Below are positions 48,773 to 57,758 of a stretch of 64,000 nt of DNA, one piece after another. Source of the stretch: Ruminococcus flavefaciens (lineage in GTDB: Bacteria; Bacillota; Clostridia; Oscillospirales; Ruminococcaceae); assembly GCA_002373775.1 (NCBI GenBank), contig DFJW01000025.1, positions 40,398-104,397 of the forward strand, read 5' to 3'. The translations under genes and the position numbers were made by a program. Each line of letters opens with the position of its first letter. Position 1 is the stretch's first letter. Below the pieces are notes generated by a model. That model was not told the origin of the DNA. It did not search any database and worked only from the letters and a program-made list of their open reading frames with translations.

Positions 48773-50086
48773 ATGGCTGCGCAGATCGTTCTGCAAATAG
48801 GACTTATATTTATAACTGCGATCTTTACATGCGCGGAGACCGCAGTTATTTCAGTCAACGATAACAGGCTCGACAAGCTTGCTGCCGGTGACGATAAACG
48901 CGCAAAGAGGCTTAAACGTCTCACTGACCGTCCGACAAGGTTCATTGAGACCATGCACGCATCTGTAGGATTCTTCGCGATGCTCAGTGCGGCGGCAGCT
49001 GCATTCGGCTTTTCCGGATATATTTACGGCGATACCGACAGATATGCAGTAAAACTTGCCGCTGTTGCTGCTGTGACCTTAGCGGCAGCTGTGCTGACTC
49101 TTGTGTTCGGCGTGACCATACCTAAAAAGGCAGTATCAAGAGAACCGGAAAAGCTGGCTCTCAGGATGAGCAGGCTGATAAGCATAGTATGTGCGGTCGC
49201 TTCACCTTTCGTATGGATAGGAGATGTTACTGCGGGAGCAGTTCTTCGAATAATGGGCATAGATCCGAATGCTGCTGAGGATACGGTAACGGAAGAAGAG
49301 ATACTGATGATGTCCGACGCAGGAGCAGAAAAGGGAACTATCGACGAAGATGAGAACAGGATAATCAAGAATGTCTTTGCATTTGATGATCTTACAGCAG
49401 ATCAGATATGCACTCATCGTACAGATGTTGACGTGCTCTGGACAGAAGATGAACCTGCTGTATGGGAAGAGACGATACACCGTACACGTCATTCCGTATT
49501 CCCGATATGCGGTGAAAGCGTGGACAATGTGATAGGTGTTCTGGACGCAAAGGATTATTTCCGTCTTGATGTAAAGAGCAGGGAGAATATTATGAGCAAT
49601 GCCGTCCGTGAGCCATATTTTGTACATGAGAACATGAAAGCTGACCGTCTGTTTGAGAATATGAAGCAGAACGGAGCAGATCATTTTGCTGTCGTAGTCG
49701 ATGAATACGGCGGAATGACAGGCATAATCACGGTAACGGACCTTGTTGAACAGCTGGTGGGTGACTTTGCAGATGATGCAGACGACATCCCGTCTGCAAA
49801 GCTTGAACAGCTTTCGGAGAACGTCTGGAGCGTACCGGGCATCATGCTGCTCTCTGAGGTTTGCAGCGAACTTGACATCGAACTTCCGTCGGATAAATAT
49901 GACACATTCGGCGGATATGTCATAGCAGGTCTTGGAGATCTGCCTAAAGACGGTTCAAAGCTGAGCCTTGACTGTGACGGACTTCATATCGACATACTTG
50001 AAGTGCGTCATCACCGCATAGAACTCTGCCGTGTGGAAAAGACAAGTATGGAAAGAGCGGGCTTGACTGAAAGTGAGACTGAATAA
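48773..50086 (+). CDS. CNNM/CorC-type membrane protein with CBS pair (hemolysin family)
   Basis: 437 residues. The N-terminal DUF21/CNNM domain has about four helices (1-180). A linker EEEILMMSDAGAEKGTIDEDENRIIKNVFAFDDLTADQICTHRTDV starts the CBS pair (about 205-325; DYFRL, FAVVVDEYGGMTGIITVTDLVEQLVGD). A C-terminal CorC_HlyC domain follows (about 345-425). Relatives transport or regulate Mg2+/Co2+ rather than lysing cells. SD GGAGG precedes the ATG. It is flanked by a possible micropeptide upstream and a dockerin protein 34 bp downstream. Confidence 0.93.
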   Translation: MAAQIVLQIGLIFITAIFTCAETAVISVNDNRLDKLAAGDDKRAKRLKRLTDRPTRFIETMHASVGFFAMLSAAAAAFGFSGYIYGDTDRYAVKLAAVAAVTLAAAVLTLVFGVTIPKKAVSREPEKLALRMSRLISIVCAVASPFVWIGDVTAGAVLRIMGIDPNAAEDTVTEEEILMMSDAGAEKGTIDEDENRIIKNVFAFDDLTADQICTHRTDVDVLWTEDEPAVWEETIHRTRHSVFPICGESVDNVIGVLDAKDYFRLDVKSRENIMSNAVREPYFVHENMKADRLFENMKQNGADHFAVVVDEYGGMTGIITVTDLVEQLVGDFADDADDIPSAKLEQLSENVWSVPGIMLLSEVCSELDIELPSDKYDTFGGYVIAGLGDLPKDGSKLSLDCDGLHIDILEVRHHRIELCRVEKTSMERAGLTESETE

Positions 50087-50120
50087 ACCGCCGTATAATA
50101 AAAATAAGAGGTGAGATCAT

Positions 50121-51266
50121 ATGAAAAAGGTATTATCGTTGGTTTCTGCTGCAATTATAGCAGCTGTGCCGCTTTCTTCATGCACAGCTTATGTATACGC
50201 AGCTGACCTGCCGTACAGTTCCGGAAATGTCGGGACAGCAGCTGCAACATATCCGGATGATATGCTCGGAAAAATGGCGAAGAGATACTATGCCGCCAAC
50301 AATGACGGCTATATGCCGGAATTTGCCGATGTTACAGATGATCCTGACGGAAGCAAGGCTATACAGCTCTATGATATCGTAGACAGTCATGTAGCTACAT
50401 GTACATGGTATTATATCGACAACACGACTGCCAAGGGCGTTGACCTTATAGGAAACCCTGTGGATCTTTCGCCTTATGTAAATGAGACTATCCGCACAGG
50501 CGTATGGACTGAATTTGATTACAAGAATTATTATCTGATATTTGAAGGCGACGGTGTAGGTTTCAGAGTGTACCAGCAGGATTATACTACTATCCCATTC
50601 AAATACGATATAGAAGCCGATAATCTGTTCATAACTTATTTTGATGACACACCTGATGAGATATATAAGATAAAAGAGTCGGGAAGTGATTACCTTATCA
50701 TTGTCAGTGAATCCGGCGAAGCTATAAAGTATTATTTCACAGAAGATACAGACCGCGAAGGATTCCGTTTCTATACAACTGATACACTGAATGAAATGGC
50801 AGCAGCATATTTTAGCAGCAAGTCTGATATGCCTGTATACAGAGTGACAAATGCCGTAAATGAATACGGACTGATAATCGTGGCTGTGTATACTGACAGT
50901 TCGATGATACCTGCTGAGGAGTACAAGATAAACCGTTTCACAGCGGAAGGTGAGGATTCAGCCGGCAATTATATAGACTTCAATAAGAATAATTCAGGAG
51001 GATTCGGCGACGCGAACGGCGACGGATCGGTGGACGGCAGAGATGCTTCGACTATACTTTCGATATATGCCGACCTTTCCTCCGGAACCGAAAGACCTGC
51101 TGATTCCGTATACGATATCTGTGACATCGACCATGACACTATGATAAGCGGCAAGGACGCTTCGATCGTCCTCGCATACTACGCGGATATGTCATCGTCT
51201 TCTGAATATATTGAATTTTCTGATTACGTCACAAAAATGCTGAGCGGTTCGATGGCACAGGGCTGA
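50121..51266 (+). CDS. dockerin-domain exported protein, possibly lipid-anchored
   Basis: 381 residues. The signal region has both a lipobox-like LSSC (Cys at about 21) and a signal peptidase I site (VYA-AD at about 27). A beta-rich domain of about 260 residues is followed by a type I dockerin at about 293-360: GDANGDGSVDGRDASTILSIYADLS and CDIDHDTMISGKDASIVLAYYADMS. The first domain has no motif that I recognise. If the Cys is lipidated, the protein would place a dockerin on the membrane, the reverse of a normal cellulosomal enzyme. SD AGAGGTGA precedes the ATG. Confidence 0.85.
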   Translation: MKKVLSLVSAAIIAAVPLSSCTAYVYAADLPYSSGNVGTAAATYPDDMLGKMAKRYYAANNDGYMPEFADVTDDPDGSKAIQLYDIVDSHVATCTWYYIDNTTAKGVDLIGNPVDLSPYVNETIRTGVWTEFDYKNYYLIFEGDGVGFRVYQQDYTTIPFKYDIEADNLFITYFDDTPDEIYKIKESGSDYLIIVSESGEAIKYYFTEDTDREGFRFYTTDTLNEMAAAYFSSKSDMPVYRVTNAVNEYGLIIVAVYTDSSMIPAEEYKINRFTAEGEDSAGNYIDFNKNNSGGFGDANGDGSVDGRDASTILSIYADLSSGTERPADSVYDICDIDHDTMISGKDASIVLAYYADMSSSSEYIEFSDYVTKMLSGSMAQG

Positions 51267-51333
51267 GGAATAAACCGCTCGATACTGCGGATAATAAGCA
51301 AAGGCAGCAACTACTGTGAGAAAGGAATAGAAT

Positions 51334-52317
51334 ATGAAGATAGCGTTTTTTGATACCAAGAATTATGATACTCCTGCATTTGAGCAGTTCGGCAGTGAGA
51401 ATGACATGCATTTCAAGTTCTATGAGACCAAGCTCACTGAGGACACCGCATCCCTTGCAAAAGGCTGTGACGGAGTATGCGTGTTCGTTAATGACACTGT
51501 AAATGCGGCTGTCATCGACACTCTTGCAGATATGGGCATAGGTATCATAGCGCTGAGATGCGCAGGATACAACAATGTCGATCTCCAGCATGCAAAAGAG
51601 AAGGGGATCACAGTTGTCCGTGTGCCGGCATATTCTCCTTACGCAGTTGCCGAGCATACAATGGCTCTTCTGCTCACATCTGTAAGGCGTGTGCATAAGG
51701 CTTACATCCGTACCCGTGACTTCAATTTCTCACTTAACGGACTGACCGGATTTGATCTTCACGGAAAGACAGTCGGTGTAGTCGGTACCGGTAAGATAGG
51801 CAGGATATTCATCGACATATGCCGCGGTTTCGGAATGAATGTCATTGCATTCGATAAGTTCCCGGTAAAGGACAGCGGCATAGAGTACGTTTCACTGGAT
51901 GAGCTGTTTGAGCGTGCGGATGTTATATCCTTCCATTGTCCTCTTACGGAAGACACTTATCATATGGTGGATGCAGAAGCTATCGGACGCATGAAGAAGG
52001 GCGTAGTCCTTCTGAACACTTCAAGAGGTGCGCTCATAGATGCAGAAGCACTTCTTGAGGGCATAAAGGCACGAAAAGTCGGAGCCGCCTGCCTTGACGT
52101 CTACGAAGAGGAAGCAGACGTATTCTTCCAGGATTTCTCCGGCCATATAATCGCAGACGACATACTTGCACGTCTGATATCTATGCCGAACGTTATCGTA
52201 ACATCGCATCAGGCATTCCTCACAGAGGAAGCACTGAGCAATATAGCAGAAACTACAGTTGCTAATCTCGCTGCTTTCAGCAAAGGCGAAAAGAGCGGCA
52301 ATGAGTTGGAAGTATAA
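51334..52317 (+). CDS. D-lactate dehydrogenase (2-hydroxyacid dehydrogenase family)
   Basis: 327 residues. Strong resemblance to the fermentative LdhA branch: MKIAFFDTKNYD start, LRCAGYNNVDL, RVPAYSPYAVAEHTMALLL, Rossmann VGVVGTGKIGRIF (about 148-160). Catalytic Arg is in LLNTSRGALID, Glu in DVYEEEADVFF, His in VTSHQAFLTEEAL. It reduces pyruvate to D-lactate with NADH in mixed fermentation. SD AAAGGAA precedes the ATG. The rubredoxin gene starts 12 bp after its stop, so the two may be cotranscribed. Confidence 0.93.
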   Translation: MKIAFFDTKNYDTPAFEQFGSENDMHFKFYETKLTEDTASLAKGCDGVCVFVNDTVNAAVIDTLADMGIGIIALRCAGYNNVDLQHAKEKGITVVRVPAYSPYAVAEHTMALLLTSVRRVHKAYIRTRDFNFSLNGLTGFDLHGKTVGVVGTGKIGRIFIDICRGFGMNVIAFDKFPVKDSGIEYVSLDELFERADVISFHCPLTEDTYHMVDAEAIGRMKKGVVLLNTSRGALIDAEALLEGIKARKVGAACLDVYEEEADVFFQDFSGHIIADDILARLISMPNVIVTSHQAFLTEEALSNIAETTVANLAAFSKGEKSGNELEV

Positions 52318-52329
52318 GGAGGTGTAAAA

Positions 52330-52488
52330 ATGGCTAAATACGTTTGTGACCTTTGCGGTTGGGAATATGACGAGGAACTCGGCGATCCGGATAACGGCAT
52401 CGCTCCCGGCACCAAGTTTGAAGACCTTCCGGAGGATTTCGAATGTCCTCTTTGCGGAGCAGGCAAGGATCAGTTCTCAGAGCAGTGA
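52330..52488 (+). CDS. rubredoxin
   Basis: 52 residues, the standard length. Two C-x2-C knuckles coordinate one iron: CDLCG (C6, C9) and CPLCG (near 39-42). The aromatic core residues Y4, W11, Y13 and F30 are in place, and the [19 protein letters not shown] loop is diagnostic. It is a small cytoplasmic electron carrier, in anaerobes often feeding oxygen- or peroxide-detoxifying enzymes. SD AAGGAGGTG precedes the ATG. Cotranscription with the dehydrogenase is likely. Confidence 0.97.
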   Translation: MAKYVCDLCGWEYDEELGDPDNGIAPGTKFEDLPEDFECPLCGAGKDQFSEQ

Positions 52489-52514
52489 CGTGATCTTACA
52501 AAGACATAAATAGT

Positions 52515-52582
52515 ATTCCCCCGTACACATCGCTCAGAATGTCCGGAACGAGAGTTCACGGATGCGATATGTACGGGGGATA
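52515..52582 (+). terminator. long hairpin terminator after rubredoxin
   Basis: Arms CCCCCGTACA (52518-52527) and TGTACGGGGG (52570-52579), extended inward by ATCGC/GCGAT, then TAATTTT. It may serve both convergent genes. Confidence 0.75.
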
Positions 52583-52622
52583 ATTTTGTGCATTTCATGC
52601 CGCAGTGACGTTTTAGTGCCGC

Positions 52623-52979
52623 TTATTCAGAGAGTTTCCAGAAGAATTTGCGTTCGGACACCGGGAAGTCGTCCATAACTCCGTGTTCCGGATCATAGAA
52701 AACTCCGCGGCAGTAGAGCGACCAATGCCAGCAGCGCGGTGTTTCGAGACTCAGCAGGCAGAGTTCGGGCAGTTCTGAACGGCTGAATACCTGGATGCGC
52801 TCATCGGAGATATGTACGCCGTATTTTCTGAACATGTCCTTCATCTCACGGAGAGTGGTCTCGCGGTCATTGTCCAGTTCTTTCACGATATCCTCAACGC
52901 TTTTTCCCAGCACCATGGCAAGTACAGCCTGACCGCACTGGAGATCGGTGGGCTCGTGGATATATTCTATATCACGCAT
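52623..52979 (-). CDS. small C39-like papain-fold protein
   Basis: 118 residues. The start HEPTDLQCGQAVLAMVLGKSVEDIV has the Q/L-x-C-G-x-A pattern of C39-like cysteine peptidases, with catalytic Cys at about 15. The later RCWHWSLYCRGVFYDPEHGVMDD supplies a His and Asp. It lacks transporter domains and signal sequence. It could be a cytosolic peptidase, a bacteriocin-type processing relative or an inactive homologue. It overlaps coaBC by 8 bp on the same strand, so it is translated from the same mRNA. Confidence 0.72.
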   Translation of the reverse strand: MRDIEYIHEPTDLQCGQAVLAMVLGKSVEDIVKELDNDRETTLREMKDMFRKYGVHISDERIQVFSRSELPELCLLSLETPRCWHWSLYCRGVFYDPEHGVMDDFPVSERKFFWKLSE

Positions 52980-54159
52980 TGATTATCTTGTCCAGAATGA
53001 TATTCGCAGCATCGAATTTTGACATCAGCTCTATCTCCTGAGAGCCTTCTGCGGTTATCATAGTTATCACATTGGTATCTGTGCCGAAACCTGCACCGGC
53101 AGTCCGCAGAGAATTGGCGCATATCATGTCGCAGTTCTTGGATAGGAGTTTTTTGCGGGAATTCTCGATCACATTGTCGGTCTCCATGGAGAAGCCGCAG
53201 ATAAACTGATCCTTGCGTCTGTTCTCACCGATATATCTGAGGATATCGGTAGTGCGTTTCAGCGGTATGCTCATATCGCCGTCCGATTTCTTTATCTTGC
53301 TGTCAGCGGTAGTGACCGGCGTGTAATCGGCAACTGCGGCAGCTTTTATGATGATATCGCTCTCGCTGAGATGCTCTTTCACAGCTTCGAACATATCCGC
53401 AGCGGATTTTACGCGGACTACGTCCACGAACATCGGCGGTGCAACTTCGGTGTGACCTGCGATAACAGTTACATCAGCACCGCGGAGCATAGCAGCTCTT
53501 GCAACAGCGAACCCCATTTTTCCGCTGGAATGATTTGAAATAAAACGCACAGGATCAATACTCTCCTGAGTAGCGCCGGCAGTGATAAGTACTTTCTTGC
53601 CGGCAAGATCTTTTTCGTATGCTATCTCACGGATGATATGCTCCAGCAGTGTTTCCTCGTCCGGGAGCTTTCCGTCTCCGATATCGCGGTTAGCGAGCAT
53701 GCCATTTACAGGTTCGATGATACCGTATCCGAAATCCCTGAGTTTTCTGATATTGTCCTGCACGATAGGATTGTGGAACATGTTGTGGTTCATTGCAGGT
53801 GCAATGAGTTTTTTGCATGTGCATGCCATAACAGTAGTGGTGAGCATGTCGTCAGCTATGCCGTTTGCGATCTTTCCTATGACATTTGCAGATGCCGGAG
53901 CTATCATTACCACATCTGCTTTTTTAGCGATAGATACATGCTCCACGCTGTATTCGAAATTCCTGTCAAAAGTATCTATAAGGCACTTGTGCTGCGTGAG
54001 AGTCTCAAAGGTCAGTGGATGCACAAAATTCAGTGAATTCGGAGTCATAGCAACATGGACCTCAGCACCGAGTTTTGTGAGCATGCGTGCAAGGTTGCAT
54101 ATTTTATAAACAGCGATAGATCCGGTAACTCCCAGAAGTACAGTTTTTCCTTTCAGCAT
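52972..54159 (-). CDS. coaBC: bifunctional phosphopantothenoylcysteine decarboxylase / synthase
   Basis: 395 residues from the ATG at 54159 (SD GAGGTG); a GTG at 54168 is in frame. The N-terminal flavoprotein decarboxylase has VTGSIAVYK, the active His near EHVSIAKKADVVMIAPASANVIGKIANGIADD, and PAMNHNMF. The C-terminal synthase domain has ITAGATQESIDPVRFISNHSSGKMG and the KIKKSDGDMSIPLKRTTDIL region. It catalyses two consecutive steps of coenzyme A synthesis. coaX lies directly upstream, giving a compact CoA operon. Confidence 0.96.
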   Translation of the reverse strand: MLKGKTVLLGVTGSIAVYKICNLARMLTKLGAEVHVAMTPNSLNFVHPLTFETLTQHKCLIDTFDRNFEYSVEHVSIAKKADVVMIAPASANVIGKIANGIADDMLTTTVMACTCKKLIAPAMNHNMFHNPIVQDNIRKLRDFGYGIIEPVNGMLANRDIGDGKLPDEETLLEHIIREIAYEKDLAGKKVLITAGATQESIDPVRFISNHSSGKMGFAVARAAMLRGADVTVIAGHTEVAPPMFVDVVRVKSAADMFEAVKEHLSESDIIIKAAAVADYTPVTTADSKIKKSDGDMSIPLKRTTDILRYIGENRRKDQFICGFSMETDNVIENSRKKLLSKNCDMICANSLRTAGAGFGTDTNVITMITAEGSQEIELMSKFDAANIILDKIINA

Positions 54160-54169
54160 TCCGCGCACC

Positions 54170-54940
54170 TCACTTTTTATTCTTCCTGTAGATTATGCCG
54201 AGGCCCTTGATGAGCAGGTTGTTGTCGAGGATGACCTCGTGCTTGCAGAGCGGCACTACAAGTTCGGAGAGACCTCCTGTTGCGACGGGAGTACATTTGC
54301 AGCCGAGCTGTTCTTCAATACGGTCGATTATCCCGTCGAGAGCGCAGGCGTTGGAATAGAGCATGCCGCTCTTGAGGCAGTCGATGGTATTAGTGCCGAT
54401 GATGCTTGCAGGTGCTTCGAAATTTATCTTAGGAAGCTGAGCGGTGCGGGCAGTGAGAGCATCGGCAGCAACGCCCATTCCGGGCATTATGAGACCTCCG
54501 CGGTAATTCTTGTGTTCATCCACAACAGATACCGTTGTAGCAGTACCCATATCAATGATTATCAGCGGTACAGGGTACTGATTTATGGCTGCAACAGCAT
54601 CCACAGCCTGATCGCTTCCGAGTTGTGCGGGATTGTCGATAAGGATATTCAGACCTGTTTTTACTCCCGGACCGGCTACCATTACCTCTGTGCCGAAGAG
54701 CTTGCGGACAGCTTCTTTTACAGTGTTGGTGACGGACGGAACAACTGAGGACATGATAGCGTCATCGATGTCACTTGTATTGAAATGGTTCATTTCCAGT
54801 ATGTTCTTAATAAGAGAAGCATATTCAGCGGCTGTTGCGTTGTGATTTGTTGAAATGCGTTCGAAGAGCACCACTTCGTCATTTTCGCTGACGCATCCGA
54901 AAACTATGTTTGTATTGCCTATATCTACTGCTAAAAGCAT
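54170..54940 (-). CDS. coaX: type III pantothenate kinase
   Basis: 256 residues. ASKHA-fold kinase: phosphate loop DIGNTNIVFG at 5-14, pantothenate-site region GSDQAVDAVAAINQYP, and IIDMGTATTVSVVD with the catalytic Asp. GGLIMPGMGVAADAL follows. It phosphorylates pantothenate as the first step of CoA synthesis and is not feedback-inhibited by CoA, as known for this type. SD AAGGAGCTGATAAC precedes the ATG. coaBC begins 10 bp after the stop. Confidence 0.96.
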   Translation of the reverse strand: MLLAVDIGNTNIVFGCVSENDEVVLFERISTNHNATAAEYASLIKNILEMNHFNTSDIDDAIMSSVVPSVTNTVKEAVRKLFGTEVMVAGPGVKTGLNILIDNPAQLGSDQAVDAVAAINQYPVPLIIIDMGTATTVSVVDEHKNYRGGLIMPGMGVAADALTARTAQLPKINFEAPASIIGTNTIDCLKSGMLYSNACALDGIIDRIEEQLGCKCTPVATGGLSELVVPLCKHEVILDNNLLIKGLGIIYRKNKK

Positions 54941-54989
54941 GTTATCAGCTCCTTGTTAATATTATATCAGTGCAGATCTGATGATCTGT

Positions 54990-55979
54990 TCATCCTTTCA
55001 GGATATCGTCGATAAGGGTGAGCTCATCGTCGGAGAACTCCATATTATCGAGCAGTTTTACATTATCGGTTATCTGTTCCGGTCTGCTTGCGCCGATCAG
55101 GACGGAAGTTACCTTGTCGCGTCTGAGCACCCATGCAAGTGCCATTTCCGCAAGAGTCTGACCTCTGTCAGAAGCGAGAGTGTTCAGCTGACGAACCTTA
55201 TCTATAAGTTCCGGAGTTATTGAGCTTTCCTGTAAGAAGTGATTCTTCTTTGCACGGCTGTCCTCCGGTATGCCGTTGAGGTATCTGTCGGTGAGGACTC
55301 CCTGTGCGAGAGGGGAGAAGCATATCACACCGGCACCGACTTCAGCGCAGGTATCCTGCAAGCCGTCCTCTTCAGTCCAGCGGTTCATCATGCTGTAGCT
55401 GACCTGATTGATGAGCAGCGGAGTGTGATTTGCACGGAGTATCTCAGCGGCTTTTCTGGTCTGCTCAGAATCGTAATTCGATATACCGGCATAAAGAGCC
55501 TTACCTGAGCGGACGATATCGGAAAGTGCTTCCATGGTCTCTTCAAGAGGCGTATCCGGATCCGGACGGTGGTGGTAGAAGATATCCACATAGTCCAGCT
55601 TCATCCTCTTCAGCGACTGATCGAGACTTGCAATGAGATACTTTCGTGAACCGTGATCGCCGTAAGGACCGGGCCACATATCATATCCGGCTTTCGTGGA
55701 TATTATCATCTCATCGCGGAAAGGTCTCATGTCCTGTTCCATTATGCGGCCGAAGTTTTCTTCAGCCGAGCCGTATACAGGACCATAGTTGTTAGCCAGG
55801 TCAAAATGGGTTATTCCTGCGTCAAAGGCAGTATGTATCATATCCAGCATATTGCCGAATCTGTCGACAGAACCGAAATTATGCCAGAGACCGAGAGAGA
55901 TGCGGGGGAGGAGGATACCACTCCTGCCGCATCTGAGATATTTCATATCATCATATCTTTTTTCATTTGGTGTGTACAT
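54990..55979 (-). CDS. aldo/keto reductase (YghZ-type)
   Basis: 329 residues from the ATG with AAAGGA 8 nt upstream. A TIM-barrel NADPH reductase with catalytic residues D and Y in FDLANNYGP, K in ISTKAGYDMW, and H in DIFYHHRPDPDTPLEE. The nucleotide-binding end is SVLIGASRPEQITDN. LGLWHNFG near the start and the WPGPYGDHGSRKYL loop match L-glyceraldehyde-3-phosphate reductase (YghZ) proteins. It detoxifies or reduces small aldehydes. Downstream of DUF2130 and upstream of coaX on the same strand, but each has room for its own promoter. Confidence 0.9.
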   Translation of the reverse strand: MYTPNEKRYDDMKYLRCGRSGILLPRISLGLWHNFGSVDRFGNMLDMIHTAFDAGITHFDLANNYGPVYGSAEENFGRIMEQDMRPFRDEMIISTKAGYDMWPGPYGDHGSRKYLIASLDQSLKRMKLDYVDIFYHHRPDPDTPLEETMEALSDIVRSGKALYAGISNYDSEQTRKAAEILRANHTPLLINQVSYSMMNRWTEEDGLQDTCAEVGAGVICFSPLAQGVLTDRYLNGIPEDSRAKKNHFLQESSITPELIDKVRQLNTLASDRGQTLAEMALAWVLRRDKVTSVLIGASRPEQITDNVKLLDNMEFSDDELTLIDDILKG

Positions 55980-55992
55980 ATCGGTGTTCCTT

Positions 55993-57513
55993 TCACAAAC
56001 TGTTATCGTCTGACTGTAACTCTGCTGTATCCTGACCGTCTTCCAGCATCTCAAACATCTCAGTCATGGTGTCGTTGCCCTTGGTGAGGGCTTTGATAGT
56101 GAGCTGAGTCTGGGCTTTGTTGTTGGCAAGTCTGAAATTATTGAGTGAACGCTGTAGATTATCCTTGACTTTGTTGAGGTGATCTATAGTTTTGTCGATC
56201 TCCTCAATAGCGGTTTTGAACTGTCTTCCGGCAAGGTCGTAACTCTTGGAGAAGGCGGTTTTGAATTCTTCTATCCGCTCTTCGAAGTTGGTGATATCTA
56301 TCTCCTGATTCTTTATCTCAGTGAGCTGACGCTTGTACTCCATTGAATTTAGAGCCGCGTTTCTCAGTATGGTTATCATTGGTATGAAGAACTGAGGGCG
56401 GATAACGTACATTTTCTCATATTCATACGAAACATCGACGATACCCTGATTGTATACCTCACTGTCGCTTTCAAGCATGGAAACGAGTACGGCATATTCG
56501 CACTTCTTGTTTTTCCGGTCCTTGTCGAGTTTGGCGAAGAAATCCTCATTTTTGTGCTTTGCGGCAGTGGAATCCATTTCGTTTTTCATTTCGAACATGA
56601 TAGATATTATCTCGTTGCCGTCACTGTCTTTTTCGCGGTAGATATAATCGCCCTTAGTGCCGTCAACTATGCTGTTGTCCTTGCTGAATTCAGCGGCACG
56701 GAATGCAGTGGCACGAATCATATTGAATGAATTTTCACAGTGCTGCTCCAGTGTCTCACCGATCATTTTGGTTGACATCTTAGCCTTCAGGTCTTTGTAG
56801 TACTCAAGGCTTTCCTGCTGAGCCCGGAGTTTTGCTTCGTATTCAGCCTTCTGGGTATCGCGTTCCTTTTCGATCTCTGAGACAGCTTCTCTTATTGCGA
56901 GCTCGCCCCGGAGTTTTCCCTTTTCGATCTCGGCATTGAGCTGCATGATCTCATTCTTTTTCTTTTCAAGCTCATCCCTGCTGACGCTGAGTTTTTCTTC
57001 ATATTTATCGCGCTGTTCATTGACGGCTTTATTGACGGCGATCTCGGTGCGGCTGTCATTCTGAGCAGCCTCACTTTCAAGCTTGTTGATCTTTATTAGA
57101 AGCTCAGAGATCTCTTCATCTTTTTGATTCTTTATCTTTGCAGCTTCCGCATTTACAGCGATGACATTTGCTTCCTGTATGCTTTTGATTTTTTCATTGA
57201 GCCTCGCGATCTCGGTGTTCTTGTCAGAAACTGCTTCTTTGACTGCCATTTCCTGTTCGGCTTCATTCTGTTTCAGAGCGGAATTGAGCTGTTCGAGCCT
57301 GAGATTCAATGCAGCGATCTCTTCGTCTTTTTCAGCAGCAACTCTGTTCAGCTGAAGTTCGTTTCCCTTTTTGCTTGCCTCAGATAAGACTTTTATCTGC
57401 TTTGAAAGTTCTCTGTCAAATTCTGAAGTGCGCACCTGATTAAGAATGGCGGCATATCCGGCTTCATCGACAGTAAAAGCCTGACCGCAGTGCGGGCATT
57501 TGATCTCATTCAC
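55993..57513 (-). CDS. DUF2130 family coiled-coil protein
   Basis: 506 residues from a GTG at 57513, chosen because GGAGG is 9 nt upstream and the family begins M-N-E-I-K-C-P-x-C-G. The start KCPHCGQAF holds a half zinc knuckle. Residues about 35-270 are a long coiled coil. The C-terminal DUF2130 domain follows (GETLEQHCENSFNMIRATAF, KGDYIYREKDSDGNEIISIMFEMKNE), whose E-x-K core resembles restriction-endonuclease-like folds. DNA-associated function is a reasonable inference. The frame is open to 57636 but lacks an SD there. Confidence 0.85.
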   Translation of the reverse strand: MNEIKCPHCGQAFTVDEAGYAAILNQVRTSEFDRELSKQIKVLSEASKKGNELQLNRVAAEKDEEIAALNLRLEQLNSALKQNEAEQEMAVKEAVSDKNTEIARLNEKIKSIQEANVIAVNAEAAKIKNQKDEEISELLIKINKLESEAAQNDSRTEIAVNKAVNEQRDKYEEKLSVSRDELEKKKNEIMQLNAEIEKGKLRGELAIREAVSEIEKERDTQKAEYEAKLRAQQESLEYYKDLKAKMSTKMIGETLEQHCENSFNMIRATAFRAAEFSKDNSIVDGTKGDYIYREKDSDGNEIISIMFEMKNEMDSTAAKHKNEDFFAKLDKDRKNKKCEYAVLVSMLESDSEVYNQGIVDVSYEYEKMYVIRPQFFIPMITILRNAALNSMEYKRQLTEIKNQEIDITNFEERIEEFKTAFSKSYDLAGRQFKTAIEEIDKTIDHLNKVKDNLQRSLNNFRLANNKAQTQLTIKALTKGNDTMTEMFEMLEDGQDTAELQSDDNSL

Positions 57514-57577
57514 GTTCAACGACCTCCGATCTCGTATCTGATCTGTTCCGGTAAAGTAATTCCCGGTTTCCACAAAC

Positions 57578-57606
57578 ATTATAACATATAGTGAAGAAAA
57601 TAGCAA
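57578..57606 (-). promoter_or_regulatory. promoter of the DUF2130 gene
   Basis: On the minus strand, TTGCTA (57601-57606), 17 bp, TATAAT (57578-57583), about 65 bp before the GTG start. Confidence 0.65.
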
Positions 57607-57693
57607 GAGACGTGCGGATAAACATGCCGCGTTCAAGGGCGCAGCATTACGCTGTTTATAACATATTATCAGGGAAAGAGCGACAGACGCGCG

Positions 57694-57728
57694 AAAAAAA
57701 CTGCCTGCTCCATAACAGGAACAGGCAG
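57694..57728 (-). terminator. terminator of lipoprotein gene 57759-58739
   Basis: Arms CTGCCTG (57701-57707) and CAGGCAG (57722-57728), extended by TGCTCC/GGAACA partial pairing. Followed on the minus strand by seven T residues. Confidence 0.82.
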
Positions 57729-57758
57729 CTCTTGCTTTATCAGAAGATATCTGTCAGC

